From: a virus
IMG/VR virus record: IMGVR_UViG_3300028595_000059
Coordinates: 1 to 23,059 of that record
DNA: 23,059 bases
Reading direction: 5' to 3' (one strand)
Shown here: positions 20,899 to 23,059 of the stretch, in pieces
Layout of the letters: each line of letters starts with the position of its first letter
How positions within the stretch are numbered: position 1 is the stretch's first letter
Notes under the pieces: model-generated
The model's input: only the letters and a program-made list of their open reading frames with translations
Told to the model about the DNA's origin: nothing
Databases searched by the model: none
Program-made: the position numbers and the translations under genes

Positions 20899-21095
20899 CA
20901 GTTAATCGGCACATCCTTCCAGTTGATCATATCGACTTGCTCATCCGTGATTTGCATAGCAGTCGCAAGCAATCGCTGCGCCGTTCGCTTTGCCTCATCA
21001 ACGCTGACAACTTCGCCATCTTTCACCAGGAAGGTGAATAAAACCAGACTGCCTTCTCTGACGACGATGATTTCCCCTGCCTTTTCCATTTCCAT
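20898..21095 (-). CDS. Small conserved-position protein between portal and minor head protein
   Basis: A 65-residue protein: MEMEKAGEIIVVREGSLVLF, then TFLVKDGEVVSVDEAKRTAQ and a C-terminal NWKDVPIN. It looks like a small beta-hairpin followed by a helix. It starts a few bases after the portal stop and overlaps the minor head start by 1 nt, which supports translation as part of the operon. I do not recognise a family. A role in portal or packaging assembly is suggested only by position. Confidence 0.55.
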   Translation of the reverse strand: MEMEKAGEIIVVREGSLVLFTFLVKDGEVVSVDEAKRTAQRLLATAMQITDEQVDMINWKDVPIN

Positions 21096-21098
21096 ATT

Positions 21099-22577
21099 TT
21101 AGACCAACGGGATAGACCCGCCCCGACCTATGCTCAACGCCTCAAAATAATCTTCCTGATCCGCAGCTACCATGTCCTCGATGCTGGCAATCTCATCAGT
21201 CGAAAGCCCAAGCATCCCGCCGATGCGCTGGCGATACCATTTATTTGGGAATAGATTCGGCGCTGATTTGTACATATTGACCAGCGTGTTCAGGTCATCG
21301 TTCAGGTTGCGGATCTCTGCTGATTTCCACGACACGCTCACATAATCAATCGCCGGAGGCGTGCCGAAGCTGGTTGCGAATGCGCCCTGTATCTTGTGCG
21401 CAACCATCACCGCTTGCTTCCATGCGTCGGTGTTCTCTTTCTGGAAACGCTGACACTTGCCGATCAGCCCGATCTCAAGTTGCTTAAGCGCCTCGCCTGA
21501 CATATTGGATGTGCCTGCCCCGTAGATGGGTGTTTGCGTCGCCTGCGATAACTCTCGCACCATCCGGTCAAGCACCACGACGAACTGAGACATGTCGCCC
21601 GCCTCAAGCGATCCAATCTGGATTGACCTGAGGAAGTTTGCCGTCTCGTCATCAATCCCCGTGATCGCGTTGCCTGACTTATCCGTCAGAGGCAGGTTAA
21701 TCACCGCGCCGGGCATGATTTCCATCGGGTCAATCTCAAAGCCCACGATATACCGGATGATGAATGCCGTCAGTTCTGCGTTCATGGTCGTCGAGTAAAC
21801 CATGCGGTTGATAATGTCCTGGATCGGCAGCGCAGGCCGGATCTCGCTCTCGCCGTAACTTGAATAGTTATCGCGCTTATTGACCACCGGAACCACCGGG
21901 ACGATCCCAACGTTGCCCCAGAATTCCTCCTTTTCCATCACCAGCGCCCCATCCTGACGCCAATACGTCAGGCGACCCGGCTGGTAAACGATGGCTTTCA
22001 TCACCTCAGAGTAGCTATAATCATCTTCCTCCTGATTGACCAGCGCCTGCGAAGATACCGACCAGAGCTTACAAGCCCAGATCACCTCATCAGCCTCGCC
22101 GTAGATGACAGTCACGCCGTCATGTCCGTTGTATGCTGGTTCGCTTGTCAGGATCATATTCGCGGTGTCAACCATGATATAGCTGTCACCATCGCGGATT
22201 GATGAGCGGTAGATCGATCCCTCAAGATTGTCGATCTTTGACCGTTGCATAAGTTCCATGAGCCATTCATCGCCCTGCTCATTTCCCGTATTCCAGCTAT
22301 CCACCGCCAGGCGCGAAGCCATCTTATCAACCACCACCGAGCAGTAGTTGACATTCAGGTCGTTGAGTTCGTCGCTGGTCGATTTCAGCCTGAGCATCGC
22401 CTTCATCTGCTCAGTCATCGTCTGGTCGTGATCACCTACGTTATACCGGCGATACTTAGCGACCCGCGCACCTCTGACCATCTCCTGCTGCGCCCACCAA
22501 TCAGCGTTGATCCGGTCAGCCAGCGCCGGATCTGTCCTGATAAGCAGGTCTTTTAATATCCTCGAATTATCTGCCAT
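21099..22577 (-). CDS. Portal protein (SPP1 gp6-like)
   Basis: A 492-residue protein. The N-terminus with WWAQQEMVRGARVAKYRRYNVGDH and LNDLNVNYCSVVVDKMASRL matches the phage portal gp6-like family. GDSYIMVD, WRQDGALVMEKEE, and the conserved RPALPIQDIINRMVYSTTMNAEL segment followed by a helix that would line the channel (QATQTPIYGAGTSNMSGEAL) also fit. It forms the dodecameric ring at the packaging vertex, binding terminase and later the adaptor. The start overlaps the terminase stop by 11 nt. Length is normal for the family and the sequence is uninterrupted. Confidence 0.85.
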   Translation of the reverse strand: MADNSRILKDLLIRTDPALADRINADWWAQQEMVRGARVAKYRRYNVGDHDQTMTEQMKAMLRLKSTSDELNDLNVNYCSVVVDKMASRLAVDSWNTGNEQGDEWLMELMQRSKIDNLEGSIYRSSIRDGDSYIMVDTANMILTSEPAYNGHDGVTVIYGEADEVIWACKLWSVSSQALVNQEEDDYSYSEVMKAIVYQPGRLTYWRQDGALVMEKEEFWGNVGIVPVVPVVNKRDNYSSYGESEIRPALPIQDIINRMVYSTTMNAELTAFIIRYIVGFEIDPMEIMPGAVINLPLTDKSGNAITGIDDETANFLRSIQIGSLEAGDMSQFVVVLDRMVRELSQATQTPIYGAGTSNMSGEALKQLEIGLIGKCQRFQKENTDAWKQAVMVAHKIQGAFATSFGTPPAIDYVSVSWKSAEIRNLNDDLNTLVNMYKSAPNLFPNKWYRQRIGGMLGLSTDEIASIEDMVAADQEDYFEALSIGRGGSIPLV

Positions 22578-23059
22578 AGTCGTCCCTCTTTGCTACATCC
22601 CTCGCATAATTGCCAACCTTAACCGAAACCACCGGGCGCGGCTTGCCCCCGTCCAGGTACATAACTGCGTAGCGAGCAGAATCGACACTGTGATCATCTT
22701 CCTTGACCGGCGTGTCCTGCTTCTTATCGCTCCAGCGATACCCGCTTATCTCATCGATCAAACACGTCGGGCGCTTTGCCTTCGCCAGCACCGGGTCAAG
22801 TTCCATCAGCGCACCCCGCATGAAGAAGATCCGCTGATCCGCGAGCCTCTGCTTCACCGCCTGGATGCCCGTGATGACCGCCTTCCTGCTCGTCGTCGTC
22901 TTGATGCCGAGATGTTTCTCAAGCGTCGCCCTGTCCTCAGCGTCGTGGTCAGGTATCCACGCCTCGATCTTGCGCCCCTCTATCATTCGCCTGATCGCCG
23001 GTACGTGATCCTCAACCGTGCGCCCCGTCATGTATATCTGGCGGTAGTGGTACATCCGG
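22567..23059 (-). CDS. terL: Large terminase subunit, C-terminal part (runs off right edge)
   Basis: The visible 160-odd residues are the end of the nuclease domain of a large terminase; the frame stays open to the window edge, so the ATPase part and the true start are outside. Key segments are AWIPDHDAEDRATLEKHLGI, LIDEISGYRW and the terminal HSVDSARYAVMYL, where the acidic residues belong to the RNase H-like two-metal site that cuts concatemeric DNA. An internal Met near 23055 is not the start. It is followed by the portal gene with an 11-nt overlap, the standard packaging order. Confidence 0.8.
   Translation of the reverse strand, partial: RMYHYRQIYMTGRTVEDHVPAIRRMIEGRKIEAWIPDHDAEDRATLEKHLGIKTTTSRKAVITGIQAVKQRLADQRIFFMRGALMELDPVLAKAKRPTCLIDEISGYRWSDKKQDTPVKEDDHSVDSARYAVMYLDGGKPRPVVSVKVGNYARDVAKRDDYGR

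Noticed and set aside
1-23059. CRISPR array or insertion sequence
   Set aside because: No regularly spaced direct repeats, transposase frames or terminal inverted repeats were seen.

Overview
The window is the structural and lysis half of a tailed double-stranded DNA phage genome (Caudoviricetes, siphovirus-like), or a prophage of one. Almost every gene lies on the minus strand, packed with 1-4 nt start/stop overlaps, so the map reads from right to left. I see no integrase, ribosomal RNA or host metabolic gene. The host is not certain. A Chloroflexota (Anaerolineae-like) host is a tentative inference from the style of the lysin modules (C39-like peptidase, CenC-type NLLKNGSFEG module, SH3, and a LGLHG / HNEPN glycosidase), which I recall from proteins of that phylum.

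Right to left: end of the large terminase (22567-23059, cut by the window edge), SPP1-like portal (21099-22577), a 65-residue ORFan, and a Mu F / SPP1 gp7-like minor head protein (18574-20898) interrupted by an intein. Next come a 52-residue ORFan, a scaffold, a decoration-like protein, the major capsid protein, a beta-helix protein, another structural protein and a C2H2 plus SAP protein. The connector set follows (adaptor, decoration-like, head closure, tail terminator), then the major tail protein, tail assembly chaperones G and GT joined by a -1 frameshift, an HK97 gp10-like protein, the tape measure, a distal tail/hub protein, a zinc-ribbon protein, and four tandem paralogous small tail or receptor-binding-like proteins. 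The lysis side holds a membrane-anchored coiled-coil protein, a calcineurin-like phosphoesterase, a C39-like multidomain lysin, a clan GH-A glycosidase and a holin. After a promoter comes about 480 nt of highly structured non-coding sequence and two Lar-like zinc proteins at the left edge.

The most unusual element is the intein (18925-20148). It has complete N- and C-terminal splicing blocks. The stretch between them, where an in-frame homing endonuclease would normally sit, is the reverse complement of a separate plus-strand gene (19033-19950). That gene has its own ribosome-binding site and a probable promoter. It encodes five zinc modules fused to a Vsr-like (EDxHD-type) nuclease. The two frames are codon-aligned, and the nuclease gene uses none of the three codons (TTA, CTA, TCA) that would put stops in the intein. 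One DNA segment therefore appears to encode a splicing element and its mobility nuclease on opposite strands.

The second candidate novelty is the structured RNA at about 464-945. Possible regulation includes recurring extended -10 promoters (TGnTATAAT) before the holin, the coiled-coil gene and the scaffold, and hairpins that could tune expression between capsid genes.
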